A stretch of 64,000 nucleotides of DNA from Diphasiastrum complanatum (lineage: Eukaryota > Streptophyta > Lycopodiopsida > Lycopodiales > Lycopodiaceae). Positions within the stretch are counted from its first letter, which is position 1; each line of letters opens with the position of its first letter. This document shows, piece by piece, positions 9,579 through 22,654 of this stretch. The notes beneath the pieces are model-generated. The model was not told where the DNA came from. It searched no databases and saw only the letters and a program-made list of their open reading frames with translations. Location: the NCBI GenBank assembly GCA_029204225.1, contig CM055101.1, positions 58,825,579 through 58,889,578 on the forward strand. Reading direction: 5' to 3'. The position numbers were made by a program, and so were the translations under genes.

Positions 9579-10540
9579 CCTGAAACACTATTGTTTCATT
9601 TCCTGTATCGATGGGCTGTGCCCAAAGATGGAAATGTGAATTGTGAAAAGAAAGCCACCAGATCTTCAAGTTTTAAGGAGGTTCAGAGTGCTCGTCTTCA
9701 GCTTCAGCGCCGCCAACTGTTACAGCTTGTGAAAGCGTTTCTGACGCCCTCGTCAGTTCTACATTTGAAGTTTCTCCAACATACGAAAGTACCACAAATG
9801 ACGCCCACACTTAAACGTTTTGCGGAAGGTCCTTCAAGATAATAAGATTATCAGATCACCATATACAAGTATGTCAGTTCGATACACCACACACTTTAAA
9901 GCTCGAAGGGTCACAGTGTTGAAGCTAGATCCTGATAGTGGATTTTCACGCTTTCCTAGGTAGGTTCCGCCATTTCTGTACAAGATGTAGAGCTCCGGAA
10001 AAGACGATGAGCTCAGTATTCTGTTGGTAGGATCGCACGGTGCTCTAATCTCCATGCCATTTTTATCATATGACAAAGTTCACCTAAATATTACCTCAAT
10101 GCCTACCATTGTTTCAAAAAGAAATTTGAGAACGAGATCTAGAAGCGCTGCACAAACTTCGAAGGAGTGGTATTGTTGAGAAGAATCGTTCATCGATTGA
10201 TCACGAACGCGAGTAGCTAACAGCAGATGATGCTTTTTGAATCAAGCGCCCATGGTTGCAGATGATGGACAACAAGACAACTGCTGCTTCGACGGACGAG
10301 TCGCGACTGACATGTGCGCACTATTCACCATCAAACACACAAAAAAGGGTTGCAACGTTGCAACTATAACTTACTTCAGAGAATTGGCAACCGAGGTGAG
10401 TCAACAATGCATGAAATTTCTGAGCAGGGATGTAGACTCTTACAATATCGCAAGCAAAGTCTACAAGATTCAGAAAATTTGCCAACTGGGCAGTGGGGAT
10501 AGACTGCTGTTACAGCTAACGAAAGTAAAATTAGCATGAA
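9579..10540 (-). other. Possible 5' exons or leader of the transporter gene
   Basis: The base composition is more even than in the surrounding AT-rich DNA. On the minus strand, 9834-10076 is an open 80-codon frame (begins MSYDKNGMEIRAPCDP). Just upstream, an ATG near 10196 opens a frame of about 37 codons that runs to a good GTAATA donor near 10095. These could be upstream exons of the transporter gene, but I cannot match them to the family. A plus-strand 100-codon frame at 10237-10539 has no recognised motif. Confidence 0.25.
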
Positions 10541-11389
10541 CAAAGTCAAAATCCAGCTTCTGGGAACTATCCACTCAATATTAAATTGTTGTAACTTGGA
10601 TGTTGATCTAAAATTCCACGCATTGAGATAAAATAAAATAAAAATTTAAAAAAAAGAAAAGGATCATGCAGGCCTAGGCTGCTAAAGTTTCAGATCTACC
10701 TGTAAGTGCTGCATGTATTGGCTACTATTGATAGAAACCAGGTATCCGTATTCACTGTCAGGACTCAGTCCGATGACTCCGATGCTCGTTGGAGATGATA
10801 TCTTCCTCAGAAAATGACAAGAACACATCACCTAGTTGCCTCCACTTAAGGAGTAGTGACCCGGTCAGCAGGCGCCTCTTGCAGCAGTGCAGTGCTTACC
10901 AAAAACTTGCCAAATACAAACACCACAATTGTTGAAATTCATTTTTTACCTTTTCATTTTACATTTATAGGTTTTTTATATGGCTCAAAATCAACTTTTT
11001 TTTAGTTATAAATCTCACCTTTTACTTTTAATTTAACCTTTTATCAATTTCAATTTTGTGGGATTTTTATAAGGTTAATTTGAAAAAATTTTACGAGCAT
11101 TGCGAAGCACCTAAAGCAAATTCAAAAAATCCTTGGGCACAAATAAAATTCTCACTTGTTCTCTTAATATAGCTTGTAAACTATGGTACAATAGTTTATG
11201 TTAGCTATGTATATTAGATTAATGCATTGATTTCCTTTAGCTCATACCAATTGATAGGTTAATGAGAAATTGAAATTACAAATGTCCATGTACTAATTTC
11301 GTGGCTTTGTTGCATTAGCATTAAGATATTGTGAGAATTGTTAACTTGATTCAAGTGTGTGTGTGTGTGTGTGTGTGTGTGCGCACACG

Positions 11390-11424
<35 letters not shown>

Positions 11425-12204
11425 TAGTGTAGTCCAAGTGTAGCACACATCCTTTTGTTAGCTTTAATCAATAATCATCAAGATAAAAAAAAAAGGGAGG
11501 ACTTAGCCCAATTTATAATTCGAGGAGTTCCTGTTTGTGACTTTCAAGATCAAGATATCACTTGGCCATATGCATCTAAATCTAGCCAATGAAACTACTT
11601 AACCTCTAAATTTAAGTGAAAGAATGTTATTCATGAGAAGATTTCAGCCCATTACTTGTTGAAATGCACACATGCGATGCCCTCTATTACACAAGGGGTG
11701 TGTCCCCAAGTTGGCCCTCGAAGTTTGGCTCCCAATAACAACCTAAGTTGGTATTTTTTTACTTTTCCTCAAGTCTAATTTAGGTTTCTCCTTCATTATT
11801 GTTTTCTAAATAAGGCTTGTCCACTTATGATTATCTATATGATTCCCGAGGACTTAAAAAATAAATTCCAATTGATACAGATATAGGTAAAATTTGCATC
11901 AAACAGGATCACATATTGGCATAGACAAAAAAAAAAACTCTCAAAAAGCACTCTCCAAGCTCCACATAGTGATCTGTGTTGTATATATATAACTATCTTG
12001 TGGCAACCCATGCATGACCTGGGTTGTCGCTGACGGGACGCATGTCCCATCAACTACCTCATCATTTGGGCAACCGTGCTAGTCAATGATCCTAGTCAAC
12101 TGACTAGACTCACAATACAGAAACATAGTGAGTCTACTTTTATTCTAACTCTCTCCCTAAAAAAGTACTCTACTAATCATCCACATTTATATGTAGCATC
12201 AAAG
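10541..12204. other. Intergenic stretch with a (GT)n(GA)n microsatellite
   Basis: AT-rich DNA without a recognisable gene. The only clear structure is the microsatellite at 11355-11420 (GT then GA). Confidence 0.6.
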
Positions 12205-12530
12205 TTAATAACCTTTAAGTACATAAAATTTTTGTCTAAATTTATCAAACTTTTCTCTGATTAGTGGTTTAGTGAAAATATCAGCTAGTTGCTCATTTGT
12301 ACTGCAATGAACAACATTTATTTCTCTACTCAGCAGCCTCTCACGTATGAAGTGATAGTGAATCTCAATGTGCTTGGTTCTCATGTGGAACACCGAATTC
12401 TTCGTCAACTAAATGCCACTCTGATTGTCACTATATATAGTTGTGGGGTTTTCCTGCTTTACATCCATTTCATCCAAGATTTGCCTCAACCAAATAGCTT
12501 GTTGAGACATTGAATAAACTGAAAAATAAA
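12205..12530 (-). mobile_element. Ty1/copia fragment: end of the RNase H domain
   Basis: The minus strand carries the copia C-terminal signature FHMRTKHIEIHYHFIRE followed by STNEQLADIFTKPL, preceded by the SDNQS-type RNase H motif at about 12425. Only the last 100 or so codons of pol remain, with no LTR recognised. It is a broken, old fragment. Confidence 0.88.
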
Positions 12531-12539
12531 AATATATTA

Positions 12540-13200
12540 CAACAAACTTTGAAATTTGCGTCGGACAGCATGGACGTATCTCATTGGTTCGCTCTTCTTG
12601 CCCGACGTCAATACCTAAGATTAAATTTGTTTAACTATGTTGGTTAGTATACTGAAATTTACTAACTAGAATAGTTATAGTTATAGAATAATAGTAAAAG
12701 ATAAGCCTTCTCTCATGTGTGTACAACTATACATAACAATTCAGAAGTTTGGTTTCCCTCCAAAATGATAAAACCCTAACATAGAGTGATTAGGTTCCAT
12801 GAACCTTATTCAAATTTGAATCTACTAGTAACTCGACTTTCTAGATTTCCCTCCAACTCTAAAACGAGTAATTTCAAATGCATTTAGACTAATATGACTA
12901 TAAAAAGTAAATGTCTAAGTCTAATATGAAATTGGCCTCAATTGCCAAATAAACAAATGTAGCATTTGACTCAATATTGATCAAACTAGTTGAAATCTCT
13001 CACACTCCCTGACGATGTGAATATATAATTTTCATGATTGTGCATACTTGATTGTGATGAATTGCATTGTCAACATTTTGGACTGAGCAAACAAGCAAAG
13101 AAGGAAGATCATAACCAGCAGGTGTATTTATAACTTTTTTCTTATTTGAAAAGAAAGTCATTTCGACTAGAATGAGGATATGAATATATTGCTTTTATAG
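12540..13200. other. Intergenic stretch
   Basis: AT-rich DNA between the copia scrap and the CACTA remnant. No gene is seen. Confidence 0.5.
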
Positions 13201-13204
13201 ATTT

Positions 13205-14525
13205 TCAATATAGAGAATCATTTGATTCATTTATAGTATTTTTAACAATAATTAAGGAACTTGGAGATATTTTTATATCCTCATCAACCATGTTTGTGTT
13301 GTCAATACTCAAGTGCTCCATTTCATTCTCAATGTAAGCATTTTCAAATACATGTCTTGCACATGGCTTAACTTGAAGGACATTCCACCATTTGTTGTTT
13401 CGTCGATCTGGTTGAAAAAACACATGCACATTTGACAATGTTATGTTAAAAAAGCTGTTATCAACATGGAACTAAGGTCCACAATAGTTAGTTGTAATGA
13501 TAGTGTAAATTATTGATTTTGATGGAGAAAAAATGAATGTAAAACTCATGTGACACACCTGTTCAAAATGACAAGACAACACCAATGTGTCTGAAAAATC
13601 CATGCTCAATGTCTTGGTTGAATCAATAGCAAAAAATCCACTACCATCTCTTTTCACGGTTGCATTGACGCTTGATAATTGATTTTGAACCATTTCACAT
13701 CAAACGAAAAATATTTATCATTTTTATCGAAACACACTTCATATATATCTTGAATAGTTCCTACATACTCAAGCTCTCCAGAGATTGGAATTTGTTCTCG
13801 TGCACTATTCCGACTTGATTAAAAAATGCCACACACCACAATCATAAGTTCATCATTTCATATCAACTCGTTCAACGCGATGATAATGACCGTATATCCA
13901 CATGCACTATACTTTTAGTACTACCACATATTAATTGTACTTAAGACAACAATCAATCATTGTACAAATACATTGTATTTTACTTTTTAGAAAAAGCAAT
14001 AGACAACCTTCCAATCACATCCTCTTGCAAATTCCCATTCCATGTCAGATATGACTTGTCCCTTTGATCTTGCTTGTTGGAGTGTGTCAACCATCCATTC
14101 TATGGTGCATTGGGTGGTAAATGACTCAACATCACGTGAAGGTGCAACTTGACCCCTACGCCTATTATGTCGATGTCTATTTCTAGCCACGCTATTTTTT
14201 TCTTCTCTTGTTCCTATAATTCCAACCACTTATCCATCACTCCAGAATTATAAGCATGAAAGTAGAATTTTTTTCTCTATGAAAAGGTGTCATTTTCTTA
14301 GGAGCACCGAGGTTTTTATGCCTTTTACCTCATTGTTCTCCTCATTATTCCATAGTCGTGGAGTAGGCAAATGTATTTGAAGCAAAAATTCAGTGACATA
14401 AATAAGATATTCTTGCACTAACCACCCGTCGGCCATGCTTCCTTCTGGTCTTGCATTTGACACACAAAATCTCTCAAAACTTTCATGCATCTCTCCAAAA
14501 AGAAAACATCCACATATAAACATTT
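13205..14525 (-). pseudogene. CACTA (En/Spm) transposase C-terminal remnant: DUF4218 then DUF4216
   Basis: Reading along the minus strand, 14523-14290 contains MHESFERFCVSNARPEGSMA and DGWLVQE, the DUF4218 region of plant CACTA TNP2-like transposases. Next comes a basic linker (13987-14229). Then 13790-13690 (SGELEYVGTIQDIYEV) and 13690-13205 (DGSGFFAIDSTKTLSMDFSD, SCHFEQVCHM, PDRRNNKWWNVLQVKP) match the DUF4216 pattern, in which a GFT-type strand precedes a Q-V-F-Y-V motif and W-x-V-V-L-Q. The domain order is right for this family. The frame changes several times, with a likely intron between the last two blocks. The N-terminal catalytic TNP2 domain and the CACTA ends are not seen. Confidence 0.68.
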
Positions 14526-14630
14526 ATTGCATGATGAGAGAAGTGTTCAATGGCTTAGACAAAAAAATGATGCTAAATCTATTGCAGCCATAAAAACCAA
14601 AATCCTATGTTTTGTACCTTGAGTGCACAG
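14526..14630. other. Short spacer between the CACTA remnant and a copia LTR
   Basis: No recognisable feature. Confidence 0.4.
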
Positions 14631-15277
14631 TGTGAGAAATTGTCAACTTGTTTGACCTATTTTGGTCTATGTTGATTATTCAGCAATTTAGGCCATTCAT
14701 TTCATACTTAGAGATAAACAATATGAAGTTATTTTTAGCCTAAGTACATTTGAAATTTTTACTTTTAGAAAGCGAGGGAAAGTAGAAAGTCGAGTTTGGA
14801 CACATTCAAATTTGAACGTTAGATACATTGAATCTAGTTCAATTTGTAGTAGGGTTTCTGATCTAGAAGTTTCTATGGAGGAAAACCAAACTCATCAATG
14901 ATGCATGGACCTTCTATAAATAGATGTAAACTCATGGGCTCTGTCATCTCATTTCATGCTTATACATGAAATCTCTTGGGTTCATCTATCCATTGGTGCC
15001 CTATATTGATGATATCTTGCAATCTTGTGTGTAGAATGCATTGTTTTGTTGATATTCGGATCCGCATGCGTGAAATACAGTAACTGATTGTTATTTTATG
15101 GATAGAAACTTCATATTGTCATAAGTTTGATGTTTGATCAAGATCTTGTTGAGTTTTCATCTCTTTCATTAAGTAAATGTTGATTTTCTATGATGCAAAT
15201 GGTGTAAGTTGTGTTGTCTTTCTAAACCAAAGATCAATAGATGATTTTGGATCTTAGTGATTCACAAAATCTTCACA
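14631..15277 (+). repeat. 5' LTR of the copia element
   Basis: About 647 bp with TG...CA ends and a primer site three bases downstream. A TATA-like CTATAAATAG lies near 14915, suitable for the LTR promoter. No 3' partner is present in the window. Confidence 0.8.
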
Positions 15278-15836
15278 TATGGTATCAAAGCTTGTGTTGT
15301 AGGTTATGAAAGGATCAGCCACATTTATCAAAGATTTGGAGGAGTTACCAATTCTAGACTGTGCTAGATTGATTTCTATTAAAAAATCAACCATTTTGCA
15401 TATATAGAATTGGCCTTTTGTAGGTAAAAACTCAATATAGGGTTATGATATTGAAATAGGCCAATTTCACATGTGCCTTACTGGATTTGGCTGATTTTTG
15501 ATGCATTAGGAAAGCTTCATTAGAGGCTACAAGATTCTATATCAGGTTTGTTGCAATTGCATGTCGAATTTGGAGAATTCAATTTTTGGTGATTTTGTCA
15601 AAAATGTATTTTTGATTGGATCTTTATTTTTTGGGATTTTTGGACTTCAATAGAGTGTGTTTCATTCTTAGGAAGTGGCAAGATTCATTAAATTGTTGGT
15701 ATATCATAGGTTGATCAAGATTCCTTCATTCTATGTGTTGATTTGCTAGTTATAAGTGCTAGAAGAGAATTGAGAGGTTCCATATCTTTGTGATTTCTAT
15801 TTGAAAACATTTTTTGTTTTTCAAAAGAGTGCTTTG

Positions 15837-17792
15837 TGTGAAAGTACTGTACTTTAGGACCATAAATGGATCTACAAAAGATCCACAAGAGTGATTGGAT
15901 CCCTGCTTAACAACCTATCAAAAAACTAGACACAAAAAAGTTGATCTAGATTGGCAATTTGACAAACAACAAGCATTAACAATAAAAAGCATTGATAAAC
16001 ATTGAAATCCGAGCCCACACATGTGTACTGCAGGCTATAGTACGGCCTTCAAGCTGAGAAACAAGTAGAAATTTATTTGGGTTCATTTGGATCAATACAA
16101 CTCAATGTACATAGTGGAGTAGCTTGAGATTGCCAATGAGCTCCAAAAATATTCTATCTTCTCACTATGGGATCTTGGAATACATAGCAAATTCGACTTC
16201 CTTCTTGAAGCTATGTGGATTTCCAGCATGCGATAAGGAAGTTAACTCACTCTTCGTGCCCTAAAATGAAACCCTAGCCTAGATCCTAGAGTTATGCTTG
16301 GTAGGCAGCTAGTTGGTCAAATTTTCACCTTAAACTTAGGTGTAGGTCCTATAAATTAAGGATGACCAAATAGACATGACCAACTCTCTTGACTTGACTT
16401 AACCTAAATTAGGAGTGGTGACATATGGCATTTTGGCCATACATGTGTGGAACCCAATTATGTACAAAATTTACACTATTCTTCATGGTTTTTGATCAAG
16501 CTAGATTTGCCAATTTTCTTCACATGCCTCCTCAAATTTAGCTTGATATATTTACAAATCTCTTGCTAGATGAATGAATGCTTTAAGAAGTGTCAAAAAA
16601 TCCAGCTACAAACAAGGAACTTTTGAGACTCCAATAGAGAATGATGTCCATGAAGGATCTTTCACCACCTCTTAAAGGATCCCTTACAAGATGTTCCACA
16701 AATGTGTCTATATACATGTAGGACACTTCAAAAACTATACATCATGCCAAGCCATTGATTCCAAGTCATTTTGTGCACTTTAAGATACATCAATAAAACT
16801 ATTAAGTGCATACATAATATTGCCAAAGACAACTTGCCTTGCTTGATCCATATGATTGAGCCTAGATGGCTCCATCTTGATACTCACTTGGAGTCCTCAG
16901 GTCTTGAGCTTGCTCCTCCACTTGACTTGACTCCAGGACATCAAATTTTGGGTCACGTCCAGTATGACGTGGCATAACTAACAGCTTGTTTCACTAAAGT
17001 ACCGTGCATCCAAGACTAGGAGTATATTGTATCATATAAACTGGTCATGGACATAACAACTTGGCTCTGATATTATGTGAAAGTACTGTAGTTTAGGAGC
17101 ATAGATGAATCTACAGAAGATCCACAAGAGTGATTGGATGCTTGCTTAACAATCTATCAACAAACTAGACACAAAAAAGTTGATCTAGATTGGCAATTTG
17201 ACAAACAACAAGCATTAACAATCAAAAGCATTGATAAACATTGAAATCTGATCCCACATGTGTGTACTACAAGATGTAGTATGGCCTTCAAGCTGAGAAA
17301 CAAGTAGAAATTGATTTGGGCTCATTTGGATCAATAAAACTCAATGTACATAGTGGAGTAGCTTGCCAATGAGCTTGATTGAGATTGCCAATGAGCTTCA
17401 AAAATATTCTATCTTCTCACTATGGGATCTTGGAATACATAGCAAATTCGACTTCCTTCTTGAAGTTAGGTGGATTTCTAGCATGTAATAAGGAAGTTAA
17501 CTCACTCTTCTTGCCCTAAAATGAAACCCTAGCCTAGATCCTAGAGTTATGCTTGGTAGGTAGCCAGTTGGTCAAATTTTCACCTTAAACTTAGGTGTAG
17601 GTCCTATAAAGTAGGGATGACCACCAAATAGACATGACCAACTCTCTTGACTTGATCTAAACTACATTAGGAGTGGTTTTCCATGTGGCATTTTGGCTAT
17701 ACATGTGTGGAACCCAATTATCTACAAAATTTACACTATTCTTTATGGTTTTTGATCAAGCTAGATTTGCCAATTTTTGACAATTCTTCACA
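15837..17792 (-). mobile_element. Short non-autonomous LTR element (TRIM-like) nested in the copia leader
   Basis: Two direct LTRs, 15837-16524 and 17076-17792, both start TGTGAAAGTACTG and end CTTCACA, and differ by a few percent. Between them is only about 550 bp with no gag or pol. On the minus strand, a TATCAGAGCCAAG primer site lies next to the 17.1-kb LTR and a purine tract (GAGGAGGCA) lies next to the other, giving minus orientation. The five bases CTTTG occur on both sides (15832-15836 and 17793-17797), a clean target duplication, so this is a simple insertion younger than the copia host. A related LTR end lies at 31949-32097. Confidence 0.93.
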
Positions 17793-19359
17793 CTTTGTGC
17801 ATTGGAACAAGTTGAAAGAGAAAGATCGGGTCATTGCAACATGAATACGTCAAGTGGATTCATGTTGGAAGGCAATGATAGGCTTACCTCATCCAACTAC
17901 TCTACACAGAAGGTGAGAATGGAATCACTTCTTGAAATGCATGAGTGGATGGAAATTGTCGTTGGGTTGGAGGGGAGGCCCTTGGTTCAACAAGATCAAG
18001 GGAGGTATGACAAGAGATCAAAGAAAACTCTACACATGATCAAGATGAATGTTACCAATGAGCTACTCAAGGAGATTGGTAACTGCAATTCAACTCATGA
18101 GGCTTGGGAAGGTTTGAAAAAGCTTTATGAATCCAAGTCTACATCTAGAATGTTGACTCTAAGAAGACAAATCTTTAAAAGCTTACAAAAGAAAGAAGAG
18201 AGTCCTAATACTTTTATTCTGAGAATGAAGGCTTTAAGGAAAGAGAGCTTGTTCAAGACTTTTTTCTTAATGGTTTGTTGGATGCTCATGCTCACATTGT
18301 ACAAAGCTTTACTATTCAAAAAACTTTTCCAAGTTTGGTGGACCTTCAAGAGATCTTGATTAATGAAGATTATAGGCTTCAAGAAAGAGGTGGATCTACA
18401 ATAACATCGCAAGATGGTGAGGAGGCAATGTTCATCAAAGGCAAGTTCAAGGGCAAAGGTAAGGGCAAGTTTTCTAAAGGACAAGATCATGGTGAGTCTT
18501 CTTCTTTTGGTAAGAAGAAAGATAGGTCTAAATTAAAGTGCTTCTATTGTGGCATCCAGGGGCATTTTGCTAGTGGTGATTGCTACAAAAATAAGAGACA
18601 TCAAGGGCAAGGTAACCTAACTCTTGATGATGATGGCGTTGATTGTCAAAACACAAATCATGATGCTTTTGTGATGTCTTCATGTTTGAGTTCTATTGTT
18701 GGAGATATTGATCCATGGTGGATTGATAGTGGAGTAAGCTCACGCATGACTTTTCACAAGGAGTATCTCACTTCTTTATTGAAATATAAAGATGACAAGA
18801 GGGTGATCTACATGGCCAATGATGGTGAGTGTGCAATCAAAGGGATTGGCACAATTCCTATTTCTCTCTCTCTACAAATAGGAATTTTCATTTTAACGTT
18901 TTGTTCATTCCATATATTACTAAGAATCTACTTAGTGTGAGTCAATTGCTAAGAAAAGGTCTTAAAGTGGAGTTTGATGGATATGCTTGTATGATCAAAA
19001 GGAAGCATGTCTTGATTGCAAAAGATAAAAGACAAGGAAAGTTATTCAAACTAGATGCTTGTGTTATTGCTAACCAAGTTGGATGTGTGGCGAGTGAGCA
19101 AATATTCATGCAAGAGGTTTGGCATAAGAGGATGGGGCATCTCAAAACTTCAAAGCATTGTAGGTAATGGCTAGAAAGCAAGTTGTGATTGGCCTTCCAA
19201 GTTCCTTAACTAGCATCAATCATGTTTGTGAGTCTTGTGCTTTGTCATAGTCACATAGACTACCTTATACTAGATCTACAAAGCCTTTTCAAGTTGTACA
19301 TTTGGATATTCATGGAGATCCTAGCACATTGTCTCATCCCACATTCTCTTCAATAACTA

Positions 19360-22300
19360 ATCTAGTAATATGGATATGCAATGGACATAATGGATTATTA
19401 GGATATTGTGAGAGATTGCAAAACTATGGAAATCAATTTTCAATGAAAAAAATTCACTTTTTAGAATGTGAGTTGATACACATATCCTCTTTTTATCAAA
19501 AAAGAGATTGTCATGTCCAAAAGACTTTAGAGAAGAATGAACAACTCAAAAGAAATAATGAATCATTATAGAAGGATAATGAATCATTACAAAAGAATAA
19601 TGATTCATTACAGAAGGCAACGTTCGATATCAAATCAGAACTAGATTGAATGCAATCGATCTTACAATCTATTTGTATGGAAAACCTGCAATTACTGAAG
19701 GATGTGGAAGAGGCTAAGTAGAAGCAGGCCAGAAGTAAGAAGCGAAAGCGGGAAAGTCGCAAGGATATTCAGACCCTTTCAAAAAGAGGTTATCAAAATA
19801 GAAGAATTCAGGCATTCAAGTAAGCATACTCTGATTTTTTGTAACTTGATTAGTGACATATGGCTTTATTTTTGCAACTATGTTGTTCTGCTAACTATCT
19901 GCTTTTTTTTTGTAGATCCAAATTAGTAGCTCATTAGAATATAAAGGACAATGCATCAATTGGAATGTCGTTGGGCTCAATATTGACAGGCAAATCCACT
20001 AAGTGTATCATGATGAACAATAGGAGTTCCAATGTAAAGTCCAAAATTGCAAAGTCTTTGATGTTAGATATTCAGAAAATTTTAGATAAAACTATAGTCC
20101 AGGGTGCTTGTGATTTTGCTGGTATTAGCAGCGAAGCATACTCAACAATATTTTGACCTATTAGGGATGCCTTTAAGCAAGTTCGAATTAGAAAAGTTCC
20201 TATCCCTAGGTCATATCACTTGAAGACAGAGAGGAATACATTGAGCTTAAGTATGCATAAAATCATTGGTACCCCATTTCATATAGAGGAAATGTATGAC
20301 ACTGATGGAAGATCCATTGCATATAATTCATCAAACAAATTCTTTGTTGATCTAAATCACTTGTTAACATACATGGTCACACTTTATGATATAACCTTAG
20401 AAAAGGTGAATGGTAAAATAATCATTGTACTTAAGTTAGATGAGTCAGAGATTGTGAAAGGGCAGAAGATGGAGAGAGTTAGTATAACTCTCATGAATGG
20501 TGCACTATCACAAACAGTGGACCAAGGAGACTTCAAATTTAGTGTCCAGTCCGAAAATGATATATGGTGGTTGGCAGCTTTTCAGGTAATTATTTTCTTT
20601 ATTAACTATGTTTTATTCCTTACCTTGGTTCATAATTCATATTTAACTAAATTGGTATTATGCATAGGACGGGTACTGAAGGAGAGTCACAATATATTAT
20701 CATGGATGTTCTCTTGGACATCTTGCCCTTGGATTATCAAAGACCATATGGAAGGAGGACTTCTCAAAGTTTCAGGAGTTGGAGACTTCAATGTTGAATG
20801 GCACTTAGCTTTTTTTAAAAAAACACTAAAATGCATGTATAATGTCTCTCACGGTGCTACATCTAAACATCCTTGTTTATACTAAGATGTAACTAGAAAA
20901 CGACAAAAGATGTAACTAGAAGTACAAGAATTACTAGAGAAGATGCAGATCCAAACTGCAAGCCAGTATTGCCTATTCCCTTGAAAAATGTGCATGTTTG
21001 CACTCTTCATGCAAGAGTTAGGATAATAGAAAAGCTCGTTTATCTTCATATAGTTTTTGCATGGAATAGTAAGCCAGCATCACTTGCGAAGGAAGCTACT
21101 TGTCGGCTAGAAGATGTTTTATCAAAAGCAGGACTGCATAAGGGACATGTTAAAATGCAAAAAGATGAAAAGCTTTCTGGAAAGTTAGGAAATATGCCAA
21201 CTAAGCCAAGCATCGGAGGAGCAAAAGCAGTCGATTCCTATCAAACCATACTGGTAAGGCTTCAAACATTCAACACTTAGTCTGGAAAAAAATTGTTGCT
21301 GCCACTGAAGACTTAGGAGTGATCCGCAAATCAAGATTATTGAAAGTTGATGTATGGAAAAAGCTTGACAATATGATTAAGATATTAAGAAAAGACAAAT
21401 TTTTTGATACTGATAAGAGAGCTTTACAAAAGACTTGTGTTGATTTTGTTGATGCAGTATCAAAAGCATGGGGAGAAGATCACATCACTCATTACATGGT
21501 TAGTATGCATGCTCAGAGTAGCTATCAATTCAATTATACATTTTGATCCAAGCATAAGACTGACATTACGATTTTGACATGTGCAACACATACTAAGAGA
21601 TCATACATCATTTTTCGCAAACACATATGGAAGCCTAAGTGTCTGGTCATCACAAGGGATGGAGAAGTCACATTGGCAAGCACAGGCAACATTTCATTAA
21701 AGTACACAACATGGAGGAACCAATTGAAACTATATTTGCCAATTATTTTAGTGATTCTACCGTAGAGTTCAAATTCAACAGATCACAAAATCTTCAAATT
21801 ACGACAAATTCAGAAAAGCTTGCAAATTTATAGAGCAACAAAGAAGCTAAAAATTCAGAGATACAAAGTTGCTACAAATGTAAATTGTATTCCCAATTTT
21901 CAATACATACAAATTATCATTCAGAGGTATCTGATTCATCCTCTTGTCCAATTGTAGTGCTATCATGTAGTAATTCTCTACTTGCATATGCATCCAGAAG
22001 ATGTGCATTGTCCTTGTTACCACTCAATTCTATATATGTTGCATACAATGAATAATGGAAACTTCTTGATCAAAAAGTTTAGTGTACATCCTGTCTAGCC
22101 ACTGCTTATAATTAGGAAAAGTATGTACAAGATCAGTGAAATGCATAAAGGATAAATTACACACAGAGATAGCCTTTAAACATCAGCCCAGTTTGTCTAA
22201 GTGGGAAAGGGAAAAAGAATGCAATATAACCTCAGAATCCAGATTATGAAGACGTGCAAGCCTGAATTTCAGGAAGACTTTACAAGCATGAACACGATGC

Positions 22301-22654
22301 TCCCAGGGACAAACCCCTTGATACGACCAACCTACCCACTAAGAGACCTCACAAGCAACCTGCCCCCAGAAGGAACAAGCCATCCTCTTCTCAGGCTCCC
22401 AAAAAGGTTAGACGCATGACCCTCCAGGCTTCCACATCTGGGGGTGATGGAATTGTAAATATTGTAGCTCTTGGTACTGTGGTTGATCCAGCCACAAAAA
22501 TTTTGGACATTCCCTCCATTGTAGATTCTCTCCCACCTCCTCCCGTTAATATCCAACCTATAGCATATTTAAATTTTGATGATTATTTAAAATTTGGGAA
22601 AGATATTTCAGATGCGATAGATAGTATCGGCATGCCAATCCTCTTCCAATTCAC
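19360..22654 (+). mobile_element. Unrecognised intron-containing transposon-like gene, decayed
   Basis: I could not assign a family. The visible parts in order are: a Lys/Asn/Glu-rich coiled-coil region (about 19.52-19.82 kb); an intron 19820-19915 with good GTAAGC...TGTAG borders; a segment with GACDFAGISSEAY (about 20.11 kb); a long conserved-looking core 20220-20585 (SFFVDLN-like, KLDESEIVKGQKMERVSITL, SENDIWWLAAFQ); an intron 20586-20667; then VGDFNVEWHLA and LKCMYNVSHGATSKHPCLY (about 20.78-20.88 kb); an ITHYM motif (about 21.49 kb); and near 21.65 kb a frame reading VWSSQGMEKSHWQAQA with TQHGG. A Lys/Ser/Pro-rich tail lies at about 22.3-22.6 kb. From memory, such strings occur in uncharacterised repeat-associated proteins of animals and some plants. 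It is broken in many places. The left edge abuts the copia truncation and the right edge the family X LTR. No terminal repeats were found. Confidence 0.5.

Larger units (their letters stand above)
14631..19340 (+). mobile_element. Ty1/copia element, 5' LTR to integrase, broken and truncated
   Basis: The 5' LTR is 14631-15277 (starts TGTGAGAAATTG, ends CTTCACA). It is followed by an initiator-Met-type primer site TGGTATCAAAGC at 15280. After a leader come gag (about 17.82-18.25 kb, UBN2-type), a CCHC knuckle (FYCGIQGHFASGDC, about 18.54 kb), the protease motif WWIDSG (about 18.72 kb), the GAG-pre-integrase region (WHKRMGHL, about 19.13 kb) and the first part of integrase (HLDIHGDP). The rest of pol and the 3' LTR are missing where the unclassified element at 19.36 kb begins. 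It carries a nested insertion at 15837-17792. It is broken, with several breaks beyond the truncation. Confidence 0.88.

Noticed and set aside
12540-12660. Possible shared repeat with 45655-45810 (GTCGGACAG- and TTAACTA..TTGGTTAGTAT-like words)
   Set aside because: Similarity is short and patchy; it may be a diverged MITE of the foldback family but cannot be supported by eye.
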